Source: Thermoflexales bacterium
Lineage (GTDB): Bacteria > Chloroflexota > Anaerolineae > Fen-1058
DNA length: 6,005 nucleotides
NCBI GenBank assembly: GCA_030834835.1
Contig: JAUQXD010001429.1
Location: 1 to 6,005, forward strand
Direction of reading: 5' to 3'
This document shows, piece after piece, positions 1 through 5,479 of the stretch. The notes under the pieces were generated by a model. It had not been told where the DNA came from, did not search any database, and saw only the letters and a program-made list of their open reading frames with translations. Made by a program: the position numbers and the translations under genes. The stretch's first letter is position 1; each line of letters opens with the position of its first letter.

Positions 1-153
1 CGCGTCGATGTGACCACGGGCTACACCGATGGCGATCTGACCGAAGTGTCCGGCGATCTGCAGCAGGGCGATCAGGTCTACACCAGTGAGCCGCCGGCCG
101 CGCAGTCGCAGGGCGGCTTTGGCCTGTTTGGCGTCCGTGCAGTCGGCCGGTAA
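1..153 (+). CDS. C-terminal end of a membrane fusion (HlyD/MacA-type adaptor) protein, 5' truncated
   Basis: The frame is open from the first base and stops at TAA 151-153, leaving 50 residues. The core, DVTTGYTDGDLTEVSGDL followed by QQGDQV, aligns directly with VQVTEGLTSGDLVEVTGDL plus KEGDLV near the end of the next gene. That is the last membrane-proximal beta strand region of MacA-like adaptors. It is therefore the tail of a second adaptor, probably a paralogue of its neighbour. Such proteins sit on the external side of the inner membrane and couple an ABC or RND transporter to the outside. The tail after this core is short and Gln/Gly-rich. Its last nine codons (from about 127) lie inside the first copy of a repeat found again at 234-340, so the native C-terminus has probably been replaced. 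Identity as an adaptor is fairly sure; substrate and partner cannot be judged from 50 residues. Confidence 0.8.
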   Translation, partial: RVDVTTGYTDGDLTEVSGDLQQGDQVYTSEPPAAQSQGGFGLFGVRAVGR

Positions 154-231
154 GGAATCGTGTAAAGCAGAGGCGGCTCCACGCCGCCGGGAACGCGGGC
201 GTGGGAGCCCGCTCTGCTACCGACGTGTGGT
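126..231 (+). repeat. Hairpin-containing repeat element, copy 1 of a tandem pair
   Basis: This 106-bp unit recurs at 234-340 after a 2-bp gap, with three substitutions and one single-base indel (about 96% identity). Its core is an inverted repeat: left arm 166-185, loop about 186-197, right arm 198-218 (GGCGTGGGAGCCCGCTCTGCT without its last base). The left arm lacks one C compared with copy 2. The unit begins inside the upstream adaptor gene and gives it its last codons and stop (TAA 151-153). No T-run follows the hairpin, so it does not look like an intrinsic terminator. It resembles dispersed palindromic (REP- or MITE-like) elements, but one window cannot show dispersal. Confidence 0.85.
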
Positions 232-233
232 GC

Positions 234-340
234 GTTTGGCGTCCGTGCGGTCGGCCGGTAAGGAATCGTGTAAAGCAGAGGCGGCTCCCACGCCGCCGGG
301 AACGCGGGCATGGTAGCCCGCTCTGCTACCGACGTGTGGT
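234..340 (+). repeat. Hairpin-containing repeat element, copy 2 of a tandem pair
   Basis: This is the second copy of the 126-231 unit, 107 bp long. Here the left arm (274-294) is intact while the right arm (307-327) carries two substitutions. The unit ends at GTGTGGT directly before the ribosome binding site of the following adaptor gene. A transcript running from the first adaptor gene into the second would carry two consecutive hairpins in this leader. That could affect mRNA stability or the relative output of the two genes; this is inference. Confidence 0.85.
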
Positions 341-346
341 AAGGAG
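341..346 (+). promoter_or_regulatory. Ribosome binding site of the second adaptor gene
   Basis: AAGGAG lies five bases before the ATG at 352 and is the best Shine-Dalgarno match in the window. It starts immediately after repeat copy 2, so the repeat pair was inserted or duplicated without damaging it. It fixes the start of the 540-aa adaptor gene. Confidence 0.8.
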
Positions 347-351
347 TTATC

Positions 352-1974
352 ATGAAGAAGCGACGAACAATCATTATCATCGGCGTAATCGTCGTGCTGT
401 TGGCGGCAGGCGGCGTTTACCTGGCAACCCGATCGACCGGCAGCAGCCAGGCGGCGACCAATCAACTCCTGGCGAATTTGCCGACGGTCGCGGTCGTGCG
501 CACGACGCTGGCGAACGCGGTGGACTCGACGGGCAGCATCGCGCCCGTTGAGAAAGTTCAATTGTCGTTCGGTGCGGCCGGGACCGTGCAGACCGTGAAG
601 GTGGCGGTAGGCGATCGGGTTAAGCAGGGCGACGTGCTGGCGACGCTCGATCCGGAGGATCTGCAACTGAAATTGACGCAGGCCGGGCAAACATACCTCG
701 TTCAGCAGATCACGTACAGTGACACGATTCAAGCCGATCCGCGCGATGTGGCGCTGGCGCAGGCGTCGTACGATAACGCTGTGGCGGCCTATCGGGCGGC
801 GCAGCTGGATTACGATAACCTGGCGCTCAGGCAGACGACGCAGTGTTCACAACTCACGACGGCCCAGGCTTCGCTCGATCGAGCGCAGACGGCTTACGAT
901 CGAGTGGCGAACGATCATCAGGCAAAGCAGTATCTGGTGCCCGGCGGCAAGTTTTATAATCTGGTGACGTCGCTGGACAATGCCAAATCCGCTTACGATC
1001 AAGCCGTGTCCAACTGCAACGTGGCTAAGTTGAGTCTGAATGACAGCAGCCTGCGATCGGCTCAGGCGCAAGTGCAGACGGCGAAGAACAATCTGGACAG
1101 CCTGATTTCACCGCGCGCCGAAAAGCAAATCCAGGCGGCGGCGAAGCTGGAGCAGGCCCGATTGTCCCTGGTGCAAGCCCAACGGAACCTGGCGGATGCG
1201 ACGCTGGTCGCGCCGTTCGACGGGGTGATAACGGCGGTCAATGCCAAAGTCGGCGTGGCCGCGTCTGGCGGGGCGGTGGAACTGGCCGATTTCAGTCAAC
1301 TGCATGTGGATGTGCTGGTGGACGAAACTCAAATTGAGGCGGTGAAGGCGGGCCAGCGGGTCAATTTGACGCTGGATGCGATGGACGGGATCACGTTGAC
1401 GGGCACAGTGGACCGCATCGATCCGACGGGCACGGTCAGCCAGGGCGTGGTGAACTACAGTGTGCGCGTCAACCTCGATGCGACCGACGCCGCGCTGCGA
1501 TTGGATATGACGGCGAACGCCTCGATTTTGGGCGAGACGCATGAAAACGTGTTGGCGGTGCCGACCACGGCCATTCGCACGGGTGGCTTTGGCGCGTTTG
1601 CCGGGCAAGCCGGTCAAATTGCGGCCGGTCGCCAGAATGCAGGCGGTCAAGGTGCAACGGGTGGTCAGGGCGCGACTGGCGGTCGCACCGTAACCGATAC
1701 GCAGGCCGCAGGCGGTCAGGCACGCCAGCGCGCACAGGGCAGTTTTGTGATGGTTATTGAGAACGGTCAGCCGCGACCCGTTCAGGTCACCGAAGGCCTC
1801 ACGTCCGGCGATCTGGTCGAAGTGACCGGCGATTTGAAGGAAGGCGATCTGGTCGTCGTCGGCGAGTTGACCTTGCCGACCGGCACACGTCCGACCGGCG
1901 GCTTCCCCGGCGGTGGGGGCGGTTTTCCGGGCGGCGGACCGGGTGGTGGCGCAGGCGGACCTCCGCCGTTCTAA
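352..1974 (+). CDS. Membrane fusion protein (MacA/HlyD-type periplasmic adaptor) of an ABC efflux transporter
   Basis: The 540-aa product starts with positive residues and one membrane helix (about 6-24) with no lipobox, so it is anchored by this helix and exported. The first half of a lipoyl-like domain follows (about 72-100, with GTVQTVKVAVGDRVKQGDVL). A long helical hairpin spans about 101-283 with its tip near 193-200 (LVPGGK). The second lipoyl half begins at ATLVAPFDGVITAV (283-296). Next come a beta-barrel (about 313-398) and a membrane-proximal domain (about 400-508). That last domain is interrupted by a Gly/Gln/Ala-rich stretch (411-463), and the protein ends in a Gly/Pro tail (516-540). 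At 540 aa it is clearly longer than typical adaptors of about 370-400 aa; the long hairpin, the insert and the tail account for this. Two cysteines, C165 and C222, sit on opposite arms of the hairpin. It is followed by ATPase and permease genes in MacA-MacB order and preceded by another adaptor gene. The family is clear; the substrate is unknown. Confidence 0.93.
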   Translation: MKKRRTIIIIGVIVVLLAAGGVYLATRSTGSSQAATNQLLANLPTVAVVRTTLANAVDSTGSIAPVEKVQLSFGAAGTVQTVKVAVGDRVKQGDVLATLDPEDLQLKLTQAGQTYLVQQITYSDTIQADPRDVALAQASYDNAVAAYRAAQLDYDNLALRQTTQCSQLTTAQASLDRAQTAYDRVANDHQAKQYLVPGGKFYNLVTSLDNAKSAYDQAVSNCNVAKLSLNDSSLRSAQAQVQTAKNNLDSLISPRAEKQIQAAAKLEQARLSLVQAQRNLADATLVAPFDGVITAVNAKVGVAASGGAVELADFSQLHVDVLVDETQIEAVKAGQRVNLTLDAMDGITLTGTVDRIDPTGTVSQGVVNYSVRVNLDATDAALRLDMTANASILGETHENVLAVPTTAIRTGGFGAFAGQAGQIAAGRQNAGGQGATGGQGATGGRTVTDTQAAGGQARQRAQGSFVMVIENGQPRPVQVTEGLTSGDLVEVTGDLKEGDLVVVGELTLPTGTRPTGGFPGGGGGFPGGGPGGGAGGPPPF

Positions 1975-1975
1975 C

Positions 1976-2038
1976 ACTGCACAATGCATAGTGCATAATG
2001 CATAATTCATAATGCGTAAAGCGTACTGCGTAAAGTGG
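1976..2038 (+). repeat. Nine tandem heptads, consensus AATGCRT
   Basis: From 1976 the sequence reads in 7-bp steps through 2038. Units include AATGCAT, AGTGCAT, AATGCAT, AATTCAT, AATGCGT and ACTGCGT, degenerating to AAAGTGG at the end. It fills almost the whole gap between the adaptor stop and the ATPase ribosome binding site. The period matches the array at 4084-4111. The array contains a GTG (2035) in frame with the ATPase gene, which is a false start produced by the repeat. No protein product is likely. Confidence 0.85.
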
Positions 2039-2040
2039 AG
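2037..2040 (+). promoter_or_regulatory. Ribosome binding site that sets the ATPase start
   Basis: GGAG at 2037-2040 lies six bases before ATG 2047, a normal spacing. An in-frame GTG at 2035 overlaps this site and would add only four residues (VEQV) unrelated to the family. ATG 2047 is therefore preferred. Confidence 0.7.
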
Positions 2041-2046
2041 CAGGTC

Positions 2047-2703
2047 ATGATCGAAATTGAGAACATCACGAAAGTGTATCAAATGGGCGAGACCGAAGTG
2101 CGCGCGCTTGATGGCGTCACGCTGACGATCGACGACGGCGAATGGGCGGCCATCACCGGGCCATCGGGCTCGGGCAAGAGCACGCTGATGGCGATCCTGG
2201 GCTGTCTGGATTCACCGACGAGCGGTTCGTACAAACTCGATGGGATCGACGTGGCGAAGATGCGCGACGACGAACTGGCGTCGGTGCGCAACAAGAAGAT
2301 CGGCTTTGTGTTTCAGCAGTTTAACTTGCTGGCCCGCACCAGTGCGTTAGAGAACGTGGAACTGCCGCTGCTCTATTCCAGCGTGAATCATCGGCGTGAG
2401 CGGGCCAAAGCCGCGCGCGAAGCGGTGGGTCTGGGTGATCGCATCAAGCACCGCCCCAACGAACTCTCCGGCGGGCAGCAACAGCGCGTCGCCATTGCGC
2501 GGGCACTCGTCACGGAGCCATCGATCATCCTGGCCGACGAGCCGACGGGCAACCTCGATTCGAAGACGGGCAAGGAGATCATGGATCTGTTTGCCGAGTT
2601 GCATCGCACGCGCGGCATCACCGTGATCTTCGTCTCGCACGATCCGAGCATTGCGGCCAATGCCCACCGCGTGATTCATATTATGGATGGGCAGATAGCG
2701 TGA
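2047..2703 (+). CDS. ABC transporter ATP-binding protein, MacB/LolD type
   Basis: This 218-aa cytoplasmic ATPase has every catalytic element of the family. Walker A is GPSGSGKST (38-46), the Q-loop glutamine is Q90, and the signature is [15 protein letters not shown] (140-154). Walker B is IILADE (160-165) with catalytic E165, the D-loop is GNLD (168-171), and the switch histidine is H198 in SHD. The start of the protein ([20 protein letters not shown]) and the [12 protein letters not shown] wording are typical of the MacB, LolD and FtsE group, which powers four-helix FtsX-like permeases. Length is normal for a stand-alone subunit, whereas E. coli MacB fuses this domain to the permease. It lies between the adaptor and permease genes and should form the nucleotide-binding dimer of that transporter. 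The role is near certain; the substrate is not. Confidence 0.96.
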   Translation: MIEIENITKVYQMGETEVRALDGVTLTIDDGEWAAITGPSGSGKSTLMAILGCLDSPTSGSYKLDGIDVAKMRDDELASVRNKKIGFVFQQFNLLARTSALENVELPLLYSSVNHRRERAKAAREAVGLGDRIKHRPNELSGGQQQRVAIARALVTEPSIILADEPTGNLDSKTGKEIMDLFAELHRTRGITVIFVSHDPSIAANAHRVIHIMDGQIA

Positions 2704-2711
2704 GGGGGAGA

Positions 2712-2822
2712 TTAGTAAATTGGTAAATTGGTAAGTTAGTGAATCGGTCGGTCGGTCACAGTGTTGCGAATCTACCGGTCCCCAATCTACCAATCTACCA
2801 ATCTACTAATTCCCAATCTACT
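2712..2822 (+). repeat. Inverted blocks of 8-bp tandem repeats between ATPase and permease genes
   Basis: 2712-2759 reads as six contiguous octads: TTAGTAAA, TTGGTAAA, TTGGTAAG, TTAGTGAA, then two GC-richer units starting TCGGTC. From 2769 to 2822 the opposite orientation appears as AATCTACC/T octads at 2769, 2784, 2792, 2800 and 2815, two of them offset by 7-bp spacers. Read on the minus strand these are GGTAGATT, close to the GGTAAATT phase of the left block. The two halves can pair into a long imperfect stem around a loop that includes ACCGGT (2774-2779). No T-run follows, so a terminator is unlikely. This explains most of the 136-bp gap; the rest is the permease ribosome binding site, GGGAG at 2831-2835. 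Confidence 0.8.
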
Positions 2823-2839
2823 AACCGACAGGGAGCACC

Positions 2840-4078
2840 ATGCGACTCTACTTCTCTCAATATGTCCGCAGCGCGCTGCGGGCCTTGGTGGCTAATAAGT
2901 TACGATCGGCCTTGACCATGCTCGGTATCGTCATCGGCGTGGGGGCCGTGGTCGCGCTATTGTCGATCGGGACAGGCGCGCAGGCGGCGATTACGGGTCA
3001 GATTTCGGGCATCGGCGCGAACCTGATCACGATCTTCGCCGGGTCGCGCAACAACACCGCGCCGTCCGGTGCGGGCGGTGGCGCAACGGCGGTGCTGACC
3101 TATGAAGAGGCCCAGCAGCTGCGCGGCTTGCCGGGTGTGGCGGCGGTCGCGCCGCAGGTTCAATCTCGACAGCCTTTGAAATATCAGAGCAAGCAGGTCA
3201 ACACGCAGGTGGTCGGCGTGGTGCCGGACTACGCGATTGCGCATCCCGATCAACTCGATCGCGGCCGCTTCATCACGCAGAGTGATCTCAGCAGCAAGTC
3301 GCGGGTGGTGGTCGTCGGCGCGCAAACGGTGACCGATCTGTTCGGCGGCCTCGATCCAATCGGCAAGTCGATCAAGATCAACGGCATCCTGTTTCAGGTG
3401 GTCGGCGTCGTGAAGTCGCAAGGCTCAGGCGGCTTTGGCTTCAGCCGCGACTCGACGGCCTACGTGCCGTTGACGACGGCGTTGGCGCGCCTGTCGCGCA
3501 CGCGCGTGGGCGGCGAGCAAACCGTCTCGACGATCGAAATATCGGCCTCGAATGCCGACAGCATCGAAACGGCTAAGGCCGCTTTGACTGAGAAGCTGCG
3601 CAAGCTGCACAAGATCGGCCTGGGCGAAGCGGACGATTTTTCAGTGTCGTCGCAAGCCGATATTCTCTCGGCGGCGACCCAGATTACGAGCATTTTGACG
3701 GTGTTTCTGGGGGCCATCGCCGGCATCTCGCTGGTGGTGGGCGGCATCGGCGTGATGAACATTATGCTGGTCTCCGTCACCGAGCGCACCAAAGAGATCG
3801 GTTTGCGCAAGGCGGTCGGCGCGCGGCGCAGCGATATTCTGTATCAGTTTCTCACCGAGACCATCACGCTGTCCGTGTTGGGCGGCATCATCGGCATTCT
3901 GGTGGGCGCGGCGATTTCGGCGCTGGTCACTGCGACCGGCCTGTTGACCACCAAAGTGTCGATCGAATCGGTGGTGCTGGCGTTTGGCTTCTCGGCAGCG
4001 GTGGGCATTTTCTTCGGGATTTACCCGGCCAATCGGGCGGCGGGCCTGAAACCGATCGAGGCGTTGCGATACGAGTAA
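2840..4078 (+). CDS. ABC transporter permease, MacB/FtsX type
   Basis: The product is a 412-aa inner-membrane protein. A short cytoplasmic start is followed by helix 1 (about 22-46, ALTMLGIVIGVGAVVALLSI). A large external MacB-type domain spans about 47-283, and three C-terminal helices lie at about 284-310, 337-362 and 375-397. The FtsX core motif SVTERTKEIGLRKAVGAR (312-329) is intact and is the usual contact with the ATPase. The end, YPANRAAGLKPIEALRYE, is the standard family C-terminus, so the gene is complete. GGGAG (2831-2835) lies four bases before the ATG. This permease class commonly works as a mechanotransmitter that drives an adaptor rather than passing substrate through the membrane. 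With the upstream ATPase and adaptors it forms a complete inner-membrane efflux or export unit. Macrolides, peptides or lipids are all possible substrates; the sequence does not decide. Confidence 0.95.
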   Translation: MRLYFSQYVRSALRALVANKLRSALTMLGIVIGVGAVVALLSIGTGAQAAITGQISGIGANLITIFAGSRNNTAPSGAGGGATAVLTYEEAQQLRGLPGVAAVAPQVQSRQPLKYQSKQVNTQVVGVVPDYAIAHPDQLDRGRFITQSDLSSKSRVVVVGAQTVTDLFGGLDPIGKSIKINGILFQVVGVVKSQGSGGFGFSRDSTAYVPLTTALARLSRTRVGGEQTVSTIEISASNADSIETAKAALTEKLRKLHKIGLGEADDFSVSSQADILSAATQITSILTVFLGAIAGISLVVGGIGVMNIMLVSVTERTKEIGLRKAVGARRSDILYQFLTETITLSVLGGIIGILVGAAISALVTATGLLTTKVSIESVVLAFGFSAAVGIFFGIYPANRAAGLKPIEALRYE

Positions 4079-4083
4079 AGAAT

Positions 4084-4111
4084 AATGCGTATTGCGTAAT
4101 GCGTAATGCGT
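4084..4111 (+). repeat. Four tandem heptads, consensus AATGCGT
   Basis: AATGCGT, ATTGCGT, AATGCGT and AATGCGT are contiguous from 4084 to 4111. They start six bases after the permease stop and end just before the candidate kinase promoter. Consensus and period match the array at 1976-2038, so both belong to one repeat family in this genome. A degenerate fifth unit (GACCCGT) may follow. Confidence 0.85.
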
Positions 4112-4125
4112 GACCCGTTCGGACA

Positions 4126-4134
4126 TGCTATGAT
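4126..4134 (+). promoter_or_regulatory. Candidate extended -10 promoter for the two-component genes, giving a leaderless mRNA
   Basis: TGCTATGAT contains the extended -10 dinucleotide TG one base before TATGAT (4129-4134), one mismatch from TATAAT. Counting the hexamer as -12 to -7 puts +1 at 4141, exactly the A of the kinase ATG. No Shine-Dalgarno sequence precedes that ATG, which fits a leaderless message. No good -35 box is visible at 4105-4112, where the heptad array ends. Extended -10 promoters often manage without one. Confidence 0.5.
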
Positions 4135-4140
4135 CAAGCG

Positions 4141-5478
4141 ATGGACTCCAGCCGCATGAGTCGCTTCAATTCACCCATCCACACCCTGTTGCCGCAAGCC
4201 ACTGCCGTGCGCTTGCTGCGCATCATGCTGTCGATTTCGCTGGTGCCCGCGCTGATCGGCGCGCTCGCGTTCTGGGCAGGGTTGGGTGCAGAATCGGCGG
4301 TGATCATGCTGCTGATTATGTGGCCGAACGGCGTGGCGTGGTTGTTCGTGATCCTGCCCGGCCTCGATCGACGCCTGGGACAGCGCTACCTGCCGATCGC
4401 GCTGATCTTGACGATCGCGGCGCAAACGCTGGAAAGCTCGTTGGTGTCTTTCGCCAATTCGCCGCTGGAGCCGCGTTTCAGAGTGATGAATGCGCAGCGC
4501 TTCGCGCCGCCGGTCGATATGCGACTGGTGGAGCCGTTGTTCCTGTTGCTCGTGGCGGTCGTCATCGCGGCCTGGGCATATGGGCGGCGCGGGGCGTGGT
4601 TGGCCGCCGGGCTATCGGGCGTGTTGATGATTATCGGCGGCATCGTCGAAGAGCTGCTGACGGGCATGCCGCGACCGGGCGCGCTGCTGTTATTCGGCGC
4701 CATCTCGCCGTGGCCGATCGTGGCGGCCATTGCGTTGCGCCTGCCGCTGCTGGTGGTCGCGGGTTACATCGTAGGCACGCTGGCCGAGCAGGAACGTCAA
4801 CAGACGGTGGCCTTGAGCGCCGCCAATGCCAAACTGCGCGAGCAGGCGGCCACCGCCGAGCAACTGGCGACCGCGCGCGAGCGCAACCGGCTGGCGCGCG
4901 ATCTGCACGATACGCTGGCTCACTCGCTGGCGGGTCTGGTGGTGCAGCTGCAAGCGATCGATACGCTGCTGAAGGCCGAGCCGGAGGCCGCTCGATCGGA
5001 GTTGGTGAAAGCGCAACAGCTGGCGCACACCGGCTTGCAAGAGGCGCGGCATGCCATTCAAGATTTGCGCGCCAACCCGATCGACGATCTGGGCCTGGTG
5101 CGCGCGTTGGAACGTGAGGCGCTCGATTTTGGTGAGCGGGCGGGCGTGCAGATCGAATTGCACATCGGTGAACCGAAAACGGCGGTGACGGACACCGTGG
5201 CGACGCAACTGCTGCGCATTGCCAACGAAGCCTTCAACAACATCGAGCGGCACGCGGACGCGCAGCGGGTCAGAGTTTCGCTGCAACCGGAGAATAATCA
5301 CCTGACCCTGATCGTGGCCGATGACGGGCGCGGCTTCACCGCCGACGAAGTCAGCGGCGATCGGTTTGGCTTGCAGGGCATGCGCGAACGCGCCGAAATG
5401 ATCGGCGGCACGCTGCACGTGATGAGTGCAGTCGGGCAGGGCACAACGATTCAATTAACAATGAGCAATGATCAATGA
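4141..5478 (+). CDS. Sensor histidine kinase, NarL-class (HisKA_3 plus HATPase), multi-pass membrane N-terminus
   Basis: The product has 445 aa. About six hydrophobic segments lie at roughly 25-49, 54-73, 85-104, 132-147, 152-172 and 182-212. A helical linker (214-246) leads into the HisKA_3 motif ERNRLARDLHDTLAHSL, with phospho-accepting H256. The ATPase domain has the N-box (EAFNNIERHA, key N367), the DDGRGF box (394-399) and FGLQGMRERAEMIGG (409-423). The longest loop between helices, about 105-131, is short, so there is no separate external sensor domain. The signal is probably read within the membrane or from a partner protein. ATG 4141 is chosen because the predicted promoter places +1 there; ATG 4156 is a possible internal start, and neither has a Shine-Dalgarno site. 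The last residues (MSNDQ) come from a heptad repeat. The stop overlaps the regulator start by 4 bp, so this is its cognate kinase. It may respond to cargo or envelope stress linked to the upstream transporter. Confidence 0.93.
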   Translation: MDSSRMSRFNSPIHTLLPQATAVRLLRIMLSISLVPALIGALAFWAGLGAESAVIMLLIMWPNGVAWLFVILPGLDRRLGQRYLPIALILTIAAQTLESSLVSFANSPLEPRFRVMNAQRFAPPVDMRLVEPLFLLLVAVVIAAWAYGRRGAWLAAGLSGVLMIIGGIVEELLTGMPRPGALLLFGAISPWPIVAAIALRLPLLVVAGYIVGTLAEQERQQTVALSAANAKLREQAATAEQLATARERNRLARDLHDTLAHSLAGLVVQLQAIDTLLKAEPEAARSELVKAQQLAHTGLQEARHAIQDLRANPIDDLGLVRALEREALDFGERAGVQIELHIGEPKTAVTDTVATQLLRIANEAFNNIERHADAQRVRVSLQPENNHLTLIVADDGRGFTADEVSGDRFGLQGMRERAEMIGGTLHVMSAVGQGTTIQLTMSNDQ

Positions 5479-5479
5479 A
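5452..5479 (+). repeat. CAATGAN heptads across the kinase stop and regulator start
   Basis: Four contiguous heptads run from 5452 to 5479: CAATTAA, CAATGAG, CAATGAT and CAATGAA, with a decayed CAAAATT after them. They encode the kinase tail and create both its TGA (5476-5478) and the overlapping ATG (5475-5477) of the regulator. The period equals that of the arrays at 1976 and 4084, but the consensus differs. With only four units, chance origin is less excluded than for the longer arrays. Confidence 0.65.

Noticed and set aside
166..327. The hairpins at 166-218 and 274-327 as intrinsic terminators
   Set aside because: No T-run follows either right arm, and the next gene is 25 bases on with a strong ribosome binding site. 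Read-through seems intended.
217..732. Minus-strand open frame of 171 codons over the repeat pair and adaptor start
   Set aside because: It crosses the repeat unit and the antisense of a clear gene. The protein has no recognisable domain.
2035..2046. GTG 2035 as the ATPase start
   Set aside because: The codon lies in the last heptad and overlaps the GGAG site that serves ATG 2047. The four added residues do not fit the family.
1108..2082. Long minus-strand open frame of 324 codons opposite the adaptor gene
   Set aside because: It mirrors the coding bias of the adaptor gene, and its start region translates the intergenic heptads (LRIMNYALCTMH). No family resemblance and no ribosome binding site.
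1976..2822. Short tandem repeats as a CRISPR array or origin iterons
   Set aside because: Units are 7-8 bp and contiguous with no spacers of uniform length. No cas, dnaA, rep or AT-rich unwinding region is present.
4130..4159. Nine-codon frame (MIKRWTPAA) whose stop overlaps ATG 4156 as ATGA
   Set aside because: The predicted transcription start at 4141 would leave its ATG untranscribed, and it has no ribosome binding site. The overlap is probably chance.
4320..5117. A 265-codon + strand frame inside the kinase gene, and a 254-codon minus-strand frame at 4690-5454
   Set aside because: Both overlap a kinase with intact catalytic motifs. They are Arg/Ala-rich out-of-frame readings of GC-rich codons.
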